Source: Terriglobales bacterium
GTDB taxonomy: Bacteria > Acidobacteriota > Terriglobia > Bryobacterales > Bryobacteraceae
DNA length: 64,000 bases
Assembly (NCBI GenBank): GCA_027485675.1
Contig: JAIXQP010000048.1
Coordinates: 113,736-177,735, forward strand
Direction: 5' to 3'
Shown here in pieces: positions 42,781 through 51,800 of this stretch (the first letter of the stretch is position 1; each line of letters opens with the position of its first letter). A model generated the notes under the pieces. It was not told the origin of the DNA, did no database searches, and saw nothing but the letters and a program-made list of their open reading frames with translations. Position numbers and translations under genes: made by a program.

Positions 42781-43361
42781 CGCTTCCTCTTGAACCCTTC
42801 GCGGAGCTGCACCACCTCCGACGCCGTCAATCGCCGGTACTGGCCGGCGGCGAGGCCATCGAGCGTGAGATCGCCAATGCCCACGCGCAGCAGCCGCAGC
42901 GTGGGGAAGCCGACGGCAGCCGTCATCCGGCGCACCTGCCGGTTCTTGCCCTCCGTCATCGTGAGTTGCACCCAGGAGGTCGGGATGTTGGCGCGGAAGC
43001 GAATGGGCGGGACCCGGGGCGGATAGACCGGGTTGACGCGCTTGGCCTTCAACGGGCGCGAGATGTAGTCGGCCACGGCCACGCCGCGCCGCAACCGCTC
43101 GAGCGCCTCTTCGGTGATCTCGCCCTCCACCTGCGCGTGATAGGTGCGCGGATGGTTGAACTCCGGGTCGAGCATCCGGTGCTTCACCCAGTTGTCATCG
43201 GTCAGAAACAGAAGCCCTTCGCTATCGAGATCCAGGCGGCCCACCGGATAGACTTCGGGGATCTCGATGTACTCGGCCAGAGTGGGCCGGGGTTCGGGGG
43301 AACCGTCCGTGAACTGGGGGAGCACGCCGTACGGCTTATGAAAAAGCAGGTACTGATACAT
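42777..43361 (-). CDS. Pseudouridine synthase, RluE-like (RsuA family)
   Basis: A 194-residue RNA pseudouridine synthase. It lacks the S4 domain of RsuA and starts with [19 protein letters not shown], the RluE-type beginning. The catalytic Asp lies in [20 protein letters not shown]. Further blocks are [30 protein letters not shown] and [11 protein letters not shown]. RluE acts on U2457 of 23S rRNA in E. coli; the target here is inferred. A ten-base-pair hairpin ends 2 bases before the ATG and leaves no space for a ribosome site. ackA is translationally coupled downstream. Confidence 0.9.
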   Translation of the reverse strand: MYQYLLFHKPYGVLPQFTDGSPEPRPTLAEYIEIPEVYPVGRLDLDSEGLLFLTDDNWVKHRMLDPEFNHPRTYHAQVEGEITEEALERLRRGVAVADYISRPLKAKRVNPVYPPRVPPIRFRANIPTSWVQLTMTEGKNRQVRRMTAAVGFPTLRLLRVGIGDLTLDGLAAGQYRRLTASEVVQLREGFKRKR

Positions 43362-43363
43362 AA

Positions 43364-43392
43364 ATGGGGAGCACGACAGGCATGCTCCCCAT
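43364..43392 (-). terminator. Perfect ten-pair hairpin between LysM and pseudouridine synthase genes
   Basis: ATGGGGAGCA (43364-43373) pairs with TGCTCCCCAT (43383-43392), with a nine-base loop. It begins 8 bases past the LysM gene stop on the minus strand and is followed by only TTT. It may terminate that transcript or, since it ends 2 bases from the next ATG, shape translation of the pseudouridine synthase gene. Confidence 0.5.
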
Positions 43393-43400
43393 GCTAGCGC

Positions 43401-43799
43401 TTACGCGTTGGGGATGATCAGAACATCGCCCGGATGAATGACGCTCTTGTCGTCCTTCAGCTTCCCCGGGTTGGCCTTGATGATCTCCGGGTAGCGGGTG
43501 CCGTTGCCCAGCAGGTTAGCGGCAATCTTCCACAGCGAGTCGCCGGCGACGACCGTGTACTTCCGCAGCACCGGCGGCAGGCTCGCGTCCACCGTGATCT
43601 CGGCGGCCAGGTCACCATAACCCGGATCGATCGCCTTGATCTTGTTCCACATGTCGTTGACCTGATCCTGCGAAGGCGCATTGGCCTTGAGCACGAGCTT
43701 GTCGTTCTCCACATGCAGATTGTTCAGCTTGATGTGCAGCTCCGGAATGAGGTCGAGTACCGGTTTATATTTCGCTTTCAGTTGTTCAAGACGGTCCAT
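43401..43799 (-). CDS. LysM-domain protein with BON-like N-terminus
   Basis: A 132-residue protein without a visible signal peptide. Residues 1-80 have a short BON-like alpha/beta layout (LNNLHVENDKLVLKANAPSQ). Residues 83-131 form one LysM domain: KYTVVAGDSLWKIAANLLGN, then YPEIIKANPGKL and IHPGDVLIIPNA. This matches the architecture of E. coli Kbp (YgaU), a cytosolic potassium-binding protein with BON and LysM domains. Whether this copy binds potassium or glycans is unknown. AGGGAG lies about 8 bases before the ATG as the ribosome site. A hairpin follows the gene. Confidence 0.88.
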   Translation of the reverse strand: MDRLEQLKAKYKPVLDLIPELHIKLNNLHVENDKLVLKANAPSQDQVNDMWNKIKAIDPGYGDLAAEITVDASLPPVLRKYTVVAGDSLWKIAANLLGNGTRYPEIIKANPGKLKDDKSVIHPGDVLIIPNA

Positions 43800-43920
43800 G
43801 TTGATTACTCCCTAAGACCATAGAGTGCCTGGAACAACGGAGAGTTTCAACCGTGCGGCGAAGAAATAAATTCTCGAAATTCTCTAGAAAATGGGCCTCG
43901 GAGCGTGTAGCGTATGGGTG

Positions 43921-44433
43921 ATGGACCTTTTACAAGTAATCATGAACGCTCAGGGCGGCGGCGCCGTGGAGCAACTCTCGCAGCGTTTCGGCCTCGAAAA
44001 GAACCAAACCGCTTCCGCGCTCGAACAACTCGTTCCGGCCCTGCTCGGCGGCATGCAGCAGAATACGCAGCCACAAGGTTTGGAAGGTCTGCTCGGGCTG
44101 CTGGGCGGCGCCCGGCCGGCGGCGTATCTCGAAGATGCGGACGCCATCCAATCGCCGGAGACCACCCAGACCGGCAACAACATCCTGGCCCAACTGCTCG
44201 GCAGCAAGGAAGTCAGCCGTTCCGTGGCCAGCCAGGCTTCCGCCAACACCGGCATCGGCGCGGATATCCTGAAGCAGATGCTGCCCGTCGTCGCGACGAT
44301 GGTGATGAGCGGCATGAGCCAGCAAAGCGCCCCCCGGCGCAGCAGCGGCGTGCTCGGCATGCTCGACACGAACAACGACGGGTCGATCGCCGATGACGTC
44401 CTCGGCCTGGCCGCGAAGTTCCTGCAGAAGTAA
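43921..44433 (+). CDS. DUF937-family protein
   Basis: A 170-residue protein. The start at 43921 (MDLLQVIMNAQGGGAVEQLS) matches the usual DUF937 N-terminus; an ATG ten codons earlier is unlikely. It has two repeat-like helical blocks (LSQRFGLEKNQTASALEQLV and LLGSKEVSRSVASQASANTG) and an EF-like loop MLDTNNDGSIADDVLGLA near the end, with Asp/Asn/Asp at calcium positions. The molecular role is unknown. The M48 protease gene starts 2 bases downstream, so they probably share an mRNA. Confidence 0.84.
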   Translation: MDLLQVIMNAQGGGAVEQLSQRFGLEKNQTASALEQLVPALLGGMQQNTQPQGLEGLLGLLGGARPAAYLEDADAIQSPETTQTGNNILAQLLGSKEVSRSVASQASANTGIGADILKQMLPVVATMVMSGMSQQSAPRRSSGVLGMLDTNNDGSIADDVLGLAAKFLQK

Positions 44434-44435
44434 CC

Positions 44436-45254
44436 ATGGCACGCATGGGCGGTGGTATCCGTGGCGGGATCAAGTTGCTGCCGGTGGTGCTGGCCGCCCT
44501 CTACATGGGGTACTTCTACCTGACCAATCAGGAGACGGTGCCCCTCACCGGACGCAAGCAGCTCGTCGATATGAGCCGCGAGCAGGAAGCGGCGCTCGGC
44601 CTGCAAAGCTACCGCCAAGTGATGCGCCAATCCCGCGTCATCCGCGACGGCCAGGCCGCGCAGCTCGTCCAATCGATCGGCCGCAAGATCAGCGCCGTGG
44701 CCGAAGACCCCGGCTTCGAGTGGGAGTACAACCTGATCGCCGATGAGCAGGTGAACGCCTTCTGCCTGCCCGGCGGGAAGGTCGCGGTGTACTCGGGCAT
44801 CCTGCCGGTCGCCAAGAATGCCGATGGCTTGGCCGCCATCATGGGCCACGAAATCGCCCATGCGATCGCCCGCCACGGCGCCGAACGCATGGCGCAGCAG
44901 AAGCTCATGCAGATTGGGACCATGGCCGCCGGCGTCGCCGTAAGCGACATGGACGACCGCGCGCGCATGGCCGTAATGGGCGCACTCGGCATGGGCGCCC
45001 AGTATGGCGTCTTGCTGCCGTTCTCCCGGGAGCACGAATCCGAGGCGGACTACATGGGCTTGATCTATCTGGCCCGCGCCTGTTTTGACCCGACCGAAGC
45101 CCCGCGGCTTTGGGAGCGCATGGGAGCAGCGTCCGGCGGGCGCGGCCCGGCCGAATTTGCCTCCACGCACCCGTCGAACGAAACGCGGATCCGCCAGTTC
45201 CAGGAGTGGATGCCGGAGGCATTACGCGTGCGCCGGGAGAAGTGCGGACAATAG
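44436..45254 (+). CDS. M48-family zinc metallopeptidase
   Basis: A 272-residue membrane-anchored protease. An N-terminal hydrophobic helix (LLPVVLAALYMGYFYL, near residues 11-26) anchors it, with the catalytic part expected in the periplasm. The zinc site is GHEIAHAIARHGAERM (HExxH) plus the third ligand Glu in REHESEADYMGLIYL. Before it, FCLPGGKVAVYSGILP is the family block. This resembles the LoiP/BepA class of quality-control peptidases. It is translationally close to the DUF937 gene (2 bases). The C-terminus THPSNETRIRQFQEWMPEAL is the usual family end. Confidence 0.92.
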   Translation: MARMGGGIRGGIKLLPVVLAALYMGYFYLTNQETVPLTGRKQLVDMSREQEAALGLQSYRQVMRQSRVIRDGQAAQLVQSIGRKISAVAEDPGFEWEYNLIADEQVNAFCLPGGKVAVYSGILPVAKNADGLAAIMGHEIAHAIARHGAERMAQQKLMQIGTMAAGVAVSDMDDRARMAVMGALGMGAQYGVLLPFSREHESEADYMGLIYLARACFDPTEAPRLWERMGAASGGRGPAEFASTHPSNETRIRQFQEWMPEALRVRREKCGQ

Positions 45255-45278
45255 GCCGCATGCAGTATCCTCGGGGAG

Positions 45279-45779
45279 ATGCGCACTCTCCTTTCTCTCG
45301 TAGTTCTCTGCGGTAGTCTGTTTGGCCAATTCGTCGCTCCGGACTTTCAAGTGCCGGCTGGCGCCACGATGAGCACCTACAAGCTTGTTCCGCTTGGACC
45401 CGACCTCGCTAAGCACGACTACGACGCCTACATGTCGTCGATCGAGCACCTGCGGGCAACCTTTTCAAGCGGCAACTGGCCGAACGATAAGATCACCATG
45501 GCGGATGCCATGAAGGATGTGGAAGGGGAGATGGCGCGCTTCCAGGCGCGCAAGAGCTTCACCTATGCGGTGCTCACGCTCGATGGCAAGAAGGAACTCG
45601 GCTGCGTTTACATCTCGCCAAGCCGGCAGCCGGGCTTTGACGCGCAGGTCCGTATGTGGGTGACGAAGGCCGAGTTTGATAAAGGCTTCGAGACGAAACT
45701 CCGAGCCGACATGAAGAATTGGGTAGCAAAAGCATGGCCGTTCAAAAACGTGGCGTGGCCGGAAAAGCCAAAGAAGTAG
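45279..45779 (+). CDS. Exported GNAT-like protein
   Basis: A 166-residue protein with a clear signal peptide (MRTLLSLVVLCGSLFGQF). The mature part has an acetyltransferase-like pattern: VPLGPDLAKHDYDAYMSSIE, MARFQARKSFTYAVLTLDGK, then ELGCVYISPSRQPGFDAQVR with beta strands as in GNAT, but the acetyl-CoA P-loop (Q/RxxGxG/A) is not visible. An exported GNAT fold cannot reach cytosolic acetyl-CoA, so a binding role is more likely. GGGGAG lies a few bases before the ATG. Its 3' end overlaps the 2Fe-2S gene by 46 bases. Confidence 0.55.
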   Translation: MRTLLSLVVLCGSLFGQFVAPDFQVPAGATMSTYKLVPLGPDLAKHDYDAYMSSIEHLRATFSSGNWPNDKITMADAMKDVEGEMARFQARKSFTYAVLTLDGKKELGCVYISPSRQPGFDAQVRMWVTKAEFDKGFETKLRADMKNWVAKAWPFKNVAWPEKPKK

Positions 45780-46231
45780 CGGTATCCATCAACGGAACCC
45801 AAGTGACAGCGGCCGGGGGAACCCTCCTCGATCTGCTGCATCATCAACTGCGGTTGCGCGGTACACGAACCGGTTGCGGCGAAGGCCACTGCGGCGCCTG
45901 CATGGTGCTCGTGGATGGCGCGCCCGTTAGCGCGTGCGTGACGCCGGTCGCCAGTGTGGCCAACCGGGAGGTTCGCACAATCGAGGGCTTAGCCGAAGGG
46001 CGGCGACTCCATCCGGTGCAGGAGGCGTTTCTCGCGCAGGGCGCTTATCACTGCGGGTACTGCGGGCCCGGGATCATCATGGAAACCGTGGCCCTGCTTT
46101 CGCAGACTCCCAATCCGACGCCCGACCTGGTGCAGCAGAAGGTGAACGGCCACCTGTGCCGGTGTGGCGTGCAGACCAAGATCGTCGCCGCGGTGCTCGA
46201 CGCCGCCGGCCGCATGCAAACTGTTCGCTGA
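45734..46231 (+). CDS. Orphan 2Fe-2S subunit of a molybdenum hydroxylase (XDH/CoxS-like)
   Basis: A 165-residue protein with start MAVQKRGVAG at 45734. It has the two-cluster layout of the small subunit: GTRTGCGEGHCGACMVLVDG and later Cys for the plant-ferredoxin cluster, then YHCGYCGPGIIMETVALLS and HLCRCGVQTKIVAAVLDA for the second cluster. The usual CGFCTPG is CGYCGPG here, with Thr replaced by Gly. Partner FAD and molybdopterin subunits are absent from the window. It overlaps the GNAT-like gene by 46 bases. Its electrons would normally come from a molybdenum subunit, so the true partner must be encoded elsewhere. Confidence 0.88.
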   Translation: MAVQKRGVAGKAKEVAVSINGTQVTAAGGTLLDLLHHQLRLRGTRTGCGEGHCGACMVLVDGAPVSACVTPVASVANREVRTIEGLAEGRRLHPVQEAFLAQGAYHCGYCGPGIIMETVALLSQTPNPTPDLVQQKVNGHLCRCGVQTKIVAAVLDAAGRMQTVR

Positions 46232-46232
46232 G

Positions 46233-47441
46233 CTACTGGACCCGGTCGTGCGGAAAGCCCGCATCGAGCAGCGACTGCATCAGGCTCGCGATATGCTCGG
46301 GACCACGGGTCTCCATCGTGATGTCGATCACGGTGTCGCCAAGGTTGACGCCGTAGTAGGCTCGGTCGTGCAGAGTCTCGACGATATTGGCGTCGTTCTC
46401 GGTGATGATGTGCGTTAAACGGTGGAGCGATCCGGGATGGTCCGGCAGATGAATGCGCAGCCGCACCAGGCGGCCGTCTTTCACTAAGCCCCGTTCAATG
46501 ATCCGGCTGAGCAGCGTGACGTCAATGTTGCCGCCACAGACGAGGACGCCGATGCGCCGCCCCGTCAAGCCGGTTTTGTCGTGCAGCACGGCAGCCAGCG
46601 CCGCGGCTCCGGCTCCTTCGGCCAGGGTCTTCTCGCGCTCGAGCAACAGCAGAATCGCCTTGGCGATCTCCTCCTCTTCGACGGTGACAATCGAGTCGAC
46701 AAAGCGGCGGACCAGGGGATAGGTATGGTCTCCCGCCCGGCGGACGGCAATGCCATCGGCGACGGTGGTCGCGCGGGGAATCGTCACCGGTTCGCGATGC
46801 TCGAGCGCCGCGCGCATCGAAGGCAGGCGGGCTGTCTGCACCCCGATCACGCGGACGTCCGGCCGTATCGACTTCACCGCGCACGCCAGGCCACCGATCA
46901 GGCCGCCGCCGCCAATCGGACAAACAATCGCTTCGAGAGAAGGCTCCTGCGCGAGCATTTCGAGGCCTAGCGTTCCCTGCCCGGCGATCACGGCCGGATC
47001 GTCGAAGGCGTGGAGAAAGGTCAGGTTCTCGGCATCGGCGCGGCGGCGGGCTTCGAGGAACGCGTCGTCGTAGTTGCTGCCGTGCAGAATCACCTCGGCG
47101 CCATAGCGGCGGGTGGCGGTGACCTTCACGCGCGGCGTATGCAGCGGCATGTAGATGTAGGCCCGGATGCCCCGTTTGGTGGCGTGGTAGGAGACGGCTT
47201 GCGCGTGGTTGCCGGCCGAAGCGCAGATCACGCCCCGCGCGGCCTCCTCCGGCGAGAGAGTAAGGATCTTGTTGAGGGCGCCGCGCTCCTTGAACGAGCC
47301 GGTCATCTGCAGGTTATCGAGCTTGAGAAAAACGTCGTTGCCCGTCAGTTGCGAAAGCTCCTCCGAACGGACGAGCGGAGATAGCGATACGGACCCGGCG
47401 ATACGTTCCGCGGCGGCTTGGATTTGGGCAAGATCGACCAT
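46233..47441 (-). CDS. Threonine ammonia-lyase with C-terminal ACT domain
   Basis: A 402-residue PLP enzyme that converts threonine (and serine) to 2-oxobutyrate and ammonia. The start at 47441 (MVDLAQIQAAAERIAGSVSL) fits the family better than one 13 codons upstream. The PLP Lys lies in LDNLQMTGSFKERGALNKIL, the phosphate-binding loop in CASAGNHAQAV, and GGGGLIGGLACAV follows. Residues ~330-402 are an ACT domain (RLRIHLPDHPGSLHRLTHI) for allosteric control. This length and single ACT domain match the TdcB/YbgJ-type catabolic and short biosynthetic forms. The stop lies 1 base from the convergent 2Fe-2S gene. Confidence 0.94.
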   Translation of the reverse strand: MVDLAQIQAAAERIAGSVSLSPLVRSEELSQLTGNDVFLKLDNLQMTGSFKERGALNKILTLSPEEAARGVICASAGNHAQAVSYHATKRGIRAYIYMPLHTPRVKVTATRRYGAEVILHGSNYDDAFLEARRRADAENLTFLHAFDDPAVIAGQGTLGLEMLAQEPSLEAIVCPIGGGGLIGGLACAVKSIRPDVRVIGVQTARLPSMRAALEHREPVTIPRATTVADGIAVRRAGDHTYPLVRRFVDSIVTVEEEEIAKAILLLLEREKTLAEGAGAAALAAVLHDKTGLTGRRIGVLVCGGNIDVTLLSRIIERGLVKDGRLVRLRIHLPDHPGSLHRLTHIITENDANIVETLHDRAYYGVNLGDTVIDITMETRGPEHIASLMQSLLDAGFPHDRVQ

Positions 47442-47463
47442 GGGTGATCTCGCTATCGTACCG

Positions 47464-47955
47464 CTAGCCAACGCGGGCAAGCGTGAAGATCTGTTGTTGC
47501 GGAATACCCGTCAGACGCGAGGCCGCGGCGGCCCGGGCGCCGGCGGGGAGTCCGCCGTATTCCTTGACGAACGAAGCCAGCAACGTCAGCCGCACGGACC
47601 GGCCGGTGCGCTTATTGCGAACGACGCTGGCCGTGAGCCCGGCCTTGATCTCAACAATTGCAAGATTCCATTGGCCGAGGCTGGCGCCCGTGGCGGCCTG
47701 CAGGCCATCGACAATGCTGCTGAATTGGCGAAGGCGCGGAGAGTAATGGACGACCTCGAGATCCTCACTCGATCGGCTGAGGCCCAGCGCCGACAAGGCG
47801 GCTTCGCCCATGCGGTAACCAGCTACCGCGAATGGCTCCGCGGCGCCGTGGATCATGGTCGAACGGTCCAGGGCGGGAATGCCGTCGTCGTCGTGGGCAT
47901 GCAAGATCGCGACGGCAGCGGAGGCGGCAAGCGTGCGGCGGGTGATCGGTTTCAT
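47464..47955 (-). CDS. FmdE-like protein lacking its cysteines
   Basis: A 163-residue protein. The start at 47955 gives a short signal-like lead (MKPITRRTLAASAAVAILHA). The domain resembles formylmethanofuran dehydrogenase subunit E: HGAAEPFAVAGYRMGEAALS, then DLEVVHYSPRLRQFSSIVDG and LQAATGASLGQWNLAIVEIK. Where FmdE has Cys (HG.LC, Cav.D, tGcT), this has Glu, Ser and Ala, so metal binding by those Cys is lost. The organism has no methanogenic pathway in view. The start overlaps the DUF4198 stop as ATGA, so it is coupled to a probable metal-uptake gene. Function unknown. Confidence 0.68.
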   Translation of the reverse strand: MKPITRRTLAASAAVAILHAHDDDGIPALDRSTMIHGAAEPFAVAGYRMGEAALSALGLSRSSEDLEVVHYSPRLRQFSSIVDGLQAATGASLGQWNLAIVEIKAGLTASVVRNKRTGRSVRLTLLASFVKEYGGLPAGARAAAASRLTGIPQQQIFTLARVG

Positions 47956-48737
47956 TGGATCTCGAAGGTCAGGCTGGACCAATAACTTTCCCAGTCGGCG
48001 ACGGCCGGTTCGGCGCAGCGCTCCATCGAGACACTGTGCAGTTTCCACGTACCGGCCGTGGTGATTGGTACTGTCAGGGTGCCATCGGCGGCCGTGCGGC
48101 CCGCCACGGTGCGGCCAGATTTTCCGTCCGCCGTCAGCCAAGCCACTTCGATCTGGAGATCGGCGGCCGGCTTCCCGCGGCGCAGGATCTGCACCGGAAG
48201 CTTCCCGCCCGCGCGAACGGTGGCGGGGTTCTCAAGCGGCACAATCTCGATCGGGAAGCCCACGGGCCGGCGGTAGAACTCCGTCGGCTGGCCGGCGCTC
48301 AGCAGGGACTTAACGTATTTGCTGTAGCGCTCCCGGCCCGGCTTGGCCGCTTCACCATGTTGTGCGCGCCAGGCCAGGACCCTGGTAAGGCCTTCGTGCT
48401 TCAGGTAGTCCTCGAATTTTAGCGGTTGCAGTTCGATGAAGTTCGGGCGGGTGCGGGAGACGGCATAGGCAGATCCGGCCTTGGTCAGCGTCGCTTCCGC
48501 CAGGAGCACCTTGCCATCCACCCGCAGGCTAGCGAGCGGCGTACGGCCCTGCTCGGCCACCACAACGGCCTCGAGCACGTTCTCGAGCTTGGGCGGACGA
48601 TCAGGCACCGGAAAGTCGTCACCGTTATGGAACGCGATCGTCACGGGACTCCCCAGTTCGAGCCGGAACCGCTGCGGCATCAGGTAGAGATCGTGGGCCA
48701 GCAGCGGCAAGGCGAGGAGAAAAATAAAAATCCGCAT
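47952..48737 (-). CDS. DUF4198-family periplasmic protein (metal-uptake associated)
   Basis: A 261-residue protein with a signal peptide (MRIFIFLLALPLLA) directly followed by HDLYLMPQRFRLELGSPVTI, where the exposed N-terminal His is typical of the DUF4198 family. A second beta domain follows (GGKLPVQILRRGKPAADLQI, then TWKLHSVSMERC). Family members such as NikK act with nickel or cobalt importers. The gene heads an operon with the FmdE-like gene and is divergent from a TonB receptor gene. A seven-base inverted repeat lies between the two. Nickel or cobalt as substrate is inferred from this context. Confidence 0.8.
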   Translation of the reverse strand: MRIFIFLLALPLLAHDLYLMPQRFRLELGSPVTIAFHNGDDFPVPDRPPKLENVLEAVVVAEQGRTPLASLRVDGKVLLAEATLTKAGSAYAVSRTRPNFIELQPLKFEDYLKHEGLTRVLAWRAQHGEAAKPGRERYSKYVKSLLSAGQPTEFYRRPVGFPIEIVPLENPATVRAGGKLPVQILRRGKPAADLQIEVAWLTADGKSGRTVAGRTAADGTLTVPITTAGTWKLHSVSMERCAEPAVADWESYWSSLTFEIQ

Positions 48738-48753
48738 TCTTCTAAATCCGTTC

Positions 48754-48784
48754 TTGACTCCGCATCGTATCACGATCGTACGAT
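48754..48784 (+). promoter_or_regulatory. Sigma-70-like promoter of the metal-linked TonB receptor
   Basis: TTGACT at 48754-48759 and TACGAT at 48779-48784, spaced by 19 bases (slightly long). The -10 lies inside the palindromic operator, so a bound repressor would block polymerase. CTTGACTCCG is shared with the promoter before the Oar-like gene at 27161. Confidence 0.4.
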
Positions 48785-48793
48785 TAGTGATAC
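48767..48793. promoter_or_regulatory. Palindromic operator, GTATCAC-N13-GTGATAC
   Basis: Seven-base perfect inverted arms (48767-48773 and 48787-48793) with a 13-base centre that itself contains ATCGTACGAT. It lies in the 72 bases between the start codons of DUF4198 (minus) and the TonB receptor (plus). Nickel regulator NikR uses similar long-spaced dyads (GTATGA-N16-TCATAC in E. coli; GTGTTAC-N13/14-GTAACAC in some other groups). No nikR gene is in the window. Confidence 0.55.
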
Positions 48794-48809
48794 TCATGGA
48801 GGCCCGCTG

Positions 48810-51800
48810 ATGTATTGGGTTCGTTTCGTAATTTGGCTTTTTTCTCCGGTGGCCCTGTTCGGGCAACTGTCCACGGCCTCTCTCTCCGGCACGGTGGCGG
48901 ATGAGCAGGCCGCCGCAGTCGCGGACGCTAAGGTCACGCTGCGGGACCGCGCCAAGGGCTACTCCCGCGAATCGAAGACAGAGGCCGGAGGCGGCTTTCA
49001 ATTCGTCCAGATTCCCGCGGGCAGCTACGTCCTGCTCGTCGAGAAGCCCGGGTTTGCCGCGGCGGAGTTCCCCGCCCTCGCGCTCAACGCCAACAGCCAA
49101 CTCTCGCTGCAGGTGCGTCTGCGGATTGCGGCGCGTGAAGAGAAGCTGACGATCTCGGCCGAGGCCCCGCTCGTGAGCGAGAGCCCGGCGGTGGCCACCG
49201 TGGTCGACCAGAAGTTCATCGAGAACCAGCCCTTGAATGGCCGCAGCTTTCAAACCCTAATCAATCTTTCGCCGGGCGTCGTTCTGGCGCATTCCGGCTT
49301 GGTAACGCAGGGGCAATTCTCAGTGAACGGCCAGCGAACCGGTTCGAACTACTTCACCGTGGATGGCGTCGGCGCTAACTTCGGCCTGCCGGCGGCTACT
49401 ACGCCGTACGAAGGTGCCAGCGGCGGCGTCCCGTCGTTCAGCGCCCAGGGAGGCAGCAGCGCGCTCGCATCGGTCGACTCCGTGCAGGAGTTTACGATCC
49501 AGACCTCCACCTACGCGCCGGAGTTCGGCCGTCAACCGGGCGGGCAAGTAGCGATCGTCACGCGTTCCGGCACAAACTCTGTGCACGGCTCCGCGTTTGA
49601 GTATCTCCGCAATGACAAGCTCGATGCCAATAGCTGGTTCGGCAATGCGAACGGCATCAAGCGGCCCGCGCTGCGGCAGAACGATTTTGGCGGGACCTTT
49701 GGCGGGCCGGTGCGGATTCCAAAGCTTTACGACGGCCGCAACAAGACCTTCTTCTTCCTTTCGTATGAGGGACTGCGTTTGATTCAACCCGTCATCTCCG
49801 TGCCTTCGCGGGTGCCTTCGGTCGCGGCGCGAGAGCAAGCCACCGGCTTGTTGAAGAGTCTGCTCGAAGCCTATCCGCTGCCCGTCGCCCCGCCAATCAC
49901 AGCCACTCCGAACGAGACACCCTATGTGGCGGGCTTCTCGAACCCGTCAACGCTGAATGCAACGAGCGTCCGGATCGACCACTCGTTCTCGCCCCGCTAC
50001 ACCGTCTTCGGCCGCTATCACTATGCTCCGTCCGAAAGCAGCGAGCGCGGCCGCTTCGCCACGCCGAGCTTCGTCGCCACGCTGCCGAACCGCACCGAAA
50101 CGTTCACCGCCGGTGCGACGATGCTGCTGACGCCACGGCTGACCAATGATCTGCGTCTCAATTACAGCCGCTCCTACGCTGCGCAAATCTACCGCCAGGA
50201 CACCTTCGGCGGCGCGAAGCTGCTCGCGCCGGAACTCGTGCTCCCCTCCTTTGCCGACCCCGCCACCTCGCTCTTCTATCTCACCATCGGCGGCAACGAT
50301 GAGAACACAATCAGCCCCGGCACCTTTAGCGCGAACACCCAGAACCAGTTCAATCTCGTGGAGACGGCTAACTGGACCATCCGGGCGCACTCGCTTAAGT
50401 TCGGCGTCGATTACCGGCGCCTGGCGCCTTCCATCGGTGGCCGTCTCTACACGAAAGTGCTAACCATCCCGACGATCACACAGTTGGTGACCGGCATTGC
50501 GCCAAGCGCGGAGATTCGTCAGGCGGATACGTTCCTCGAACCGCGCTACCAGAACTTCTCGGCCTTCTTTCAGGACGCCTGGAGGGTTACTCCGCGCCTA
50601 ACGCTCACCTACGGTCTGCGCTGGGAAGTGAACCCGGCGCCGGACGATGCGAACGGAAATCTGGCGCTGACCGTCCGCGGCTTGGCCAATCCTGCGACGG
50701 CCACTCTCGCTCCGCGCGGCAGCCGGCTGTACGAGACCCGCTATGCCAACTTCGCACCGCGCATCGGCATTGCCTATCAGCCGTTCCGGAATCGGGGCAC
50801 GGTGATCCGGGCTGGCTTCGGCCAGTTCTTCGATCTGGGCAGTTCGTTCACCGGCACCGCGTTGACGCCGGGGAACTATCCATTCTCCCGGAGCACCTTC
50901 TTCACGAACACCGCTATCACGAATCCGGCGTTGAACGGAACGGCGGGGCCGGCTAATCTGAACCCTCCATACCCCCGCCTCTTCGCTTACGCCGAGGACT
51001 ATGAGCTGCCATATACCTGGCAGTACAGCCTCGCGGTGGAGCAGCCTTTCGGTGCGGCGAACGCGGTTTCGGCCTCCTACGTCGGGGCCGCGGGGCGGCG
51101 GCTGGGCCGCCTTGAAAGCCTGCGCCCGCAGTATCTGCAAAACCCCAGCTTCACGCGCATCGACTATGTGAACAACGAAGGCGATTCGGACTACAACTCG
51201 CTGCAGTTGCAGTTTAAGCGGCGCATGAGCCGGCGGTTGCAGGCGCTGCTTTCCTACACCTGGTCCCACTCCCTCGATACGGCATCGGACGAATCCATCA
51301 ACAACCTCCAGGTTTCGGCCAACCGCTTGAGCCCAGCCTCCGACCGCGGCCCATCAGCATTCGACATCCGGCACGCCTTCACCGGCTCAGCCAGCTATGA
51401 ACTGCCCTTTGGCTTCGCGATGGACACGGTCGTCCGCGCGCGCACGGCCTCTCCGGTGTTGGTCGTGACGGGCCGCGACTCCGTGGGCTTGGGCCTCACC
51501 AACGTCGCCCGGCCGGACCTGGTGCCCGGCCAACCGCTCTACCTCGACAGCGACCGCTTCGCCGGGGGCCGGCAGTTCAACCCGGCCGCCTTCGACGCCG
51601 CCACGCCCCTGGCCCAAGGCCGCCAAGGCACTCTGGGCCGCAACGTCCTGCGTGGCTTCGGCCTGTCGCAGGTGGACCTCTCGGTGCGCCGCCGGTTCCG
51701 GATCTACGAAAGCTTCGGGCTCGACCTGCGCGTCGACGCGTTCAACATCCTCAACCAGGCGAACTTTGCTAACCCAGCGGGCGTGATGACCAGCGGCAAC

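Noticed and set aside
47442..47480. Longer start for threonine ammonia-lyase
   Set aside because: The extra 13 residues overlap the FmdE-like gene end and are unlike the family; the internal Met gives the usual N-terminus.
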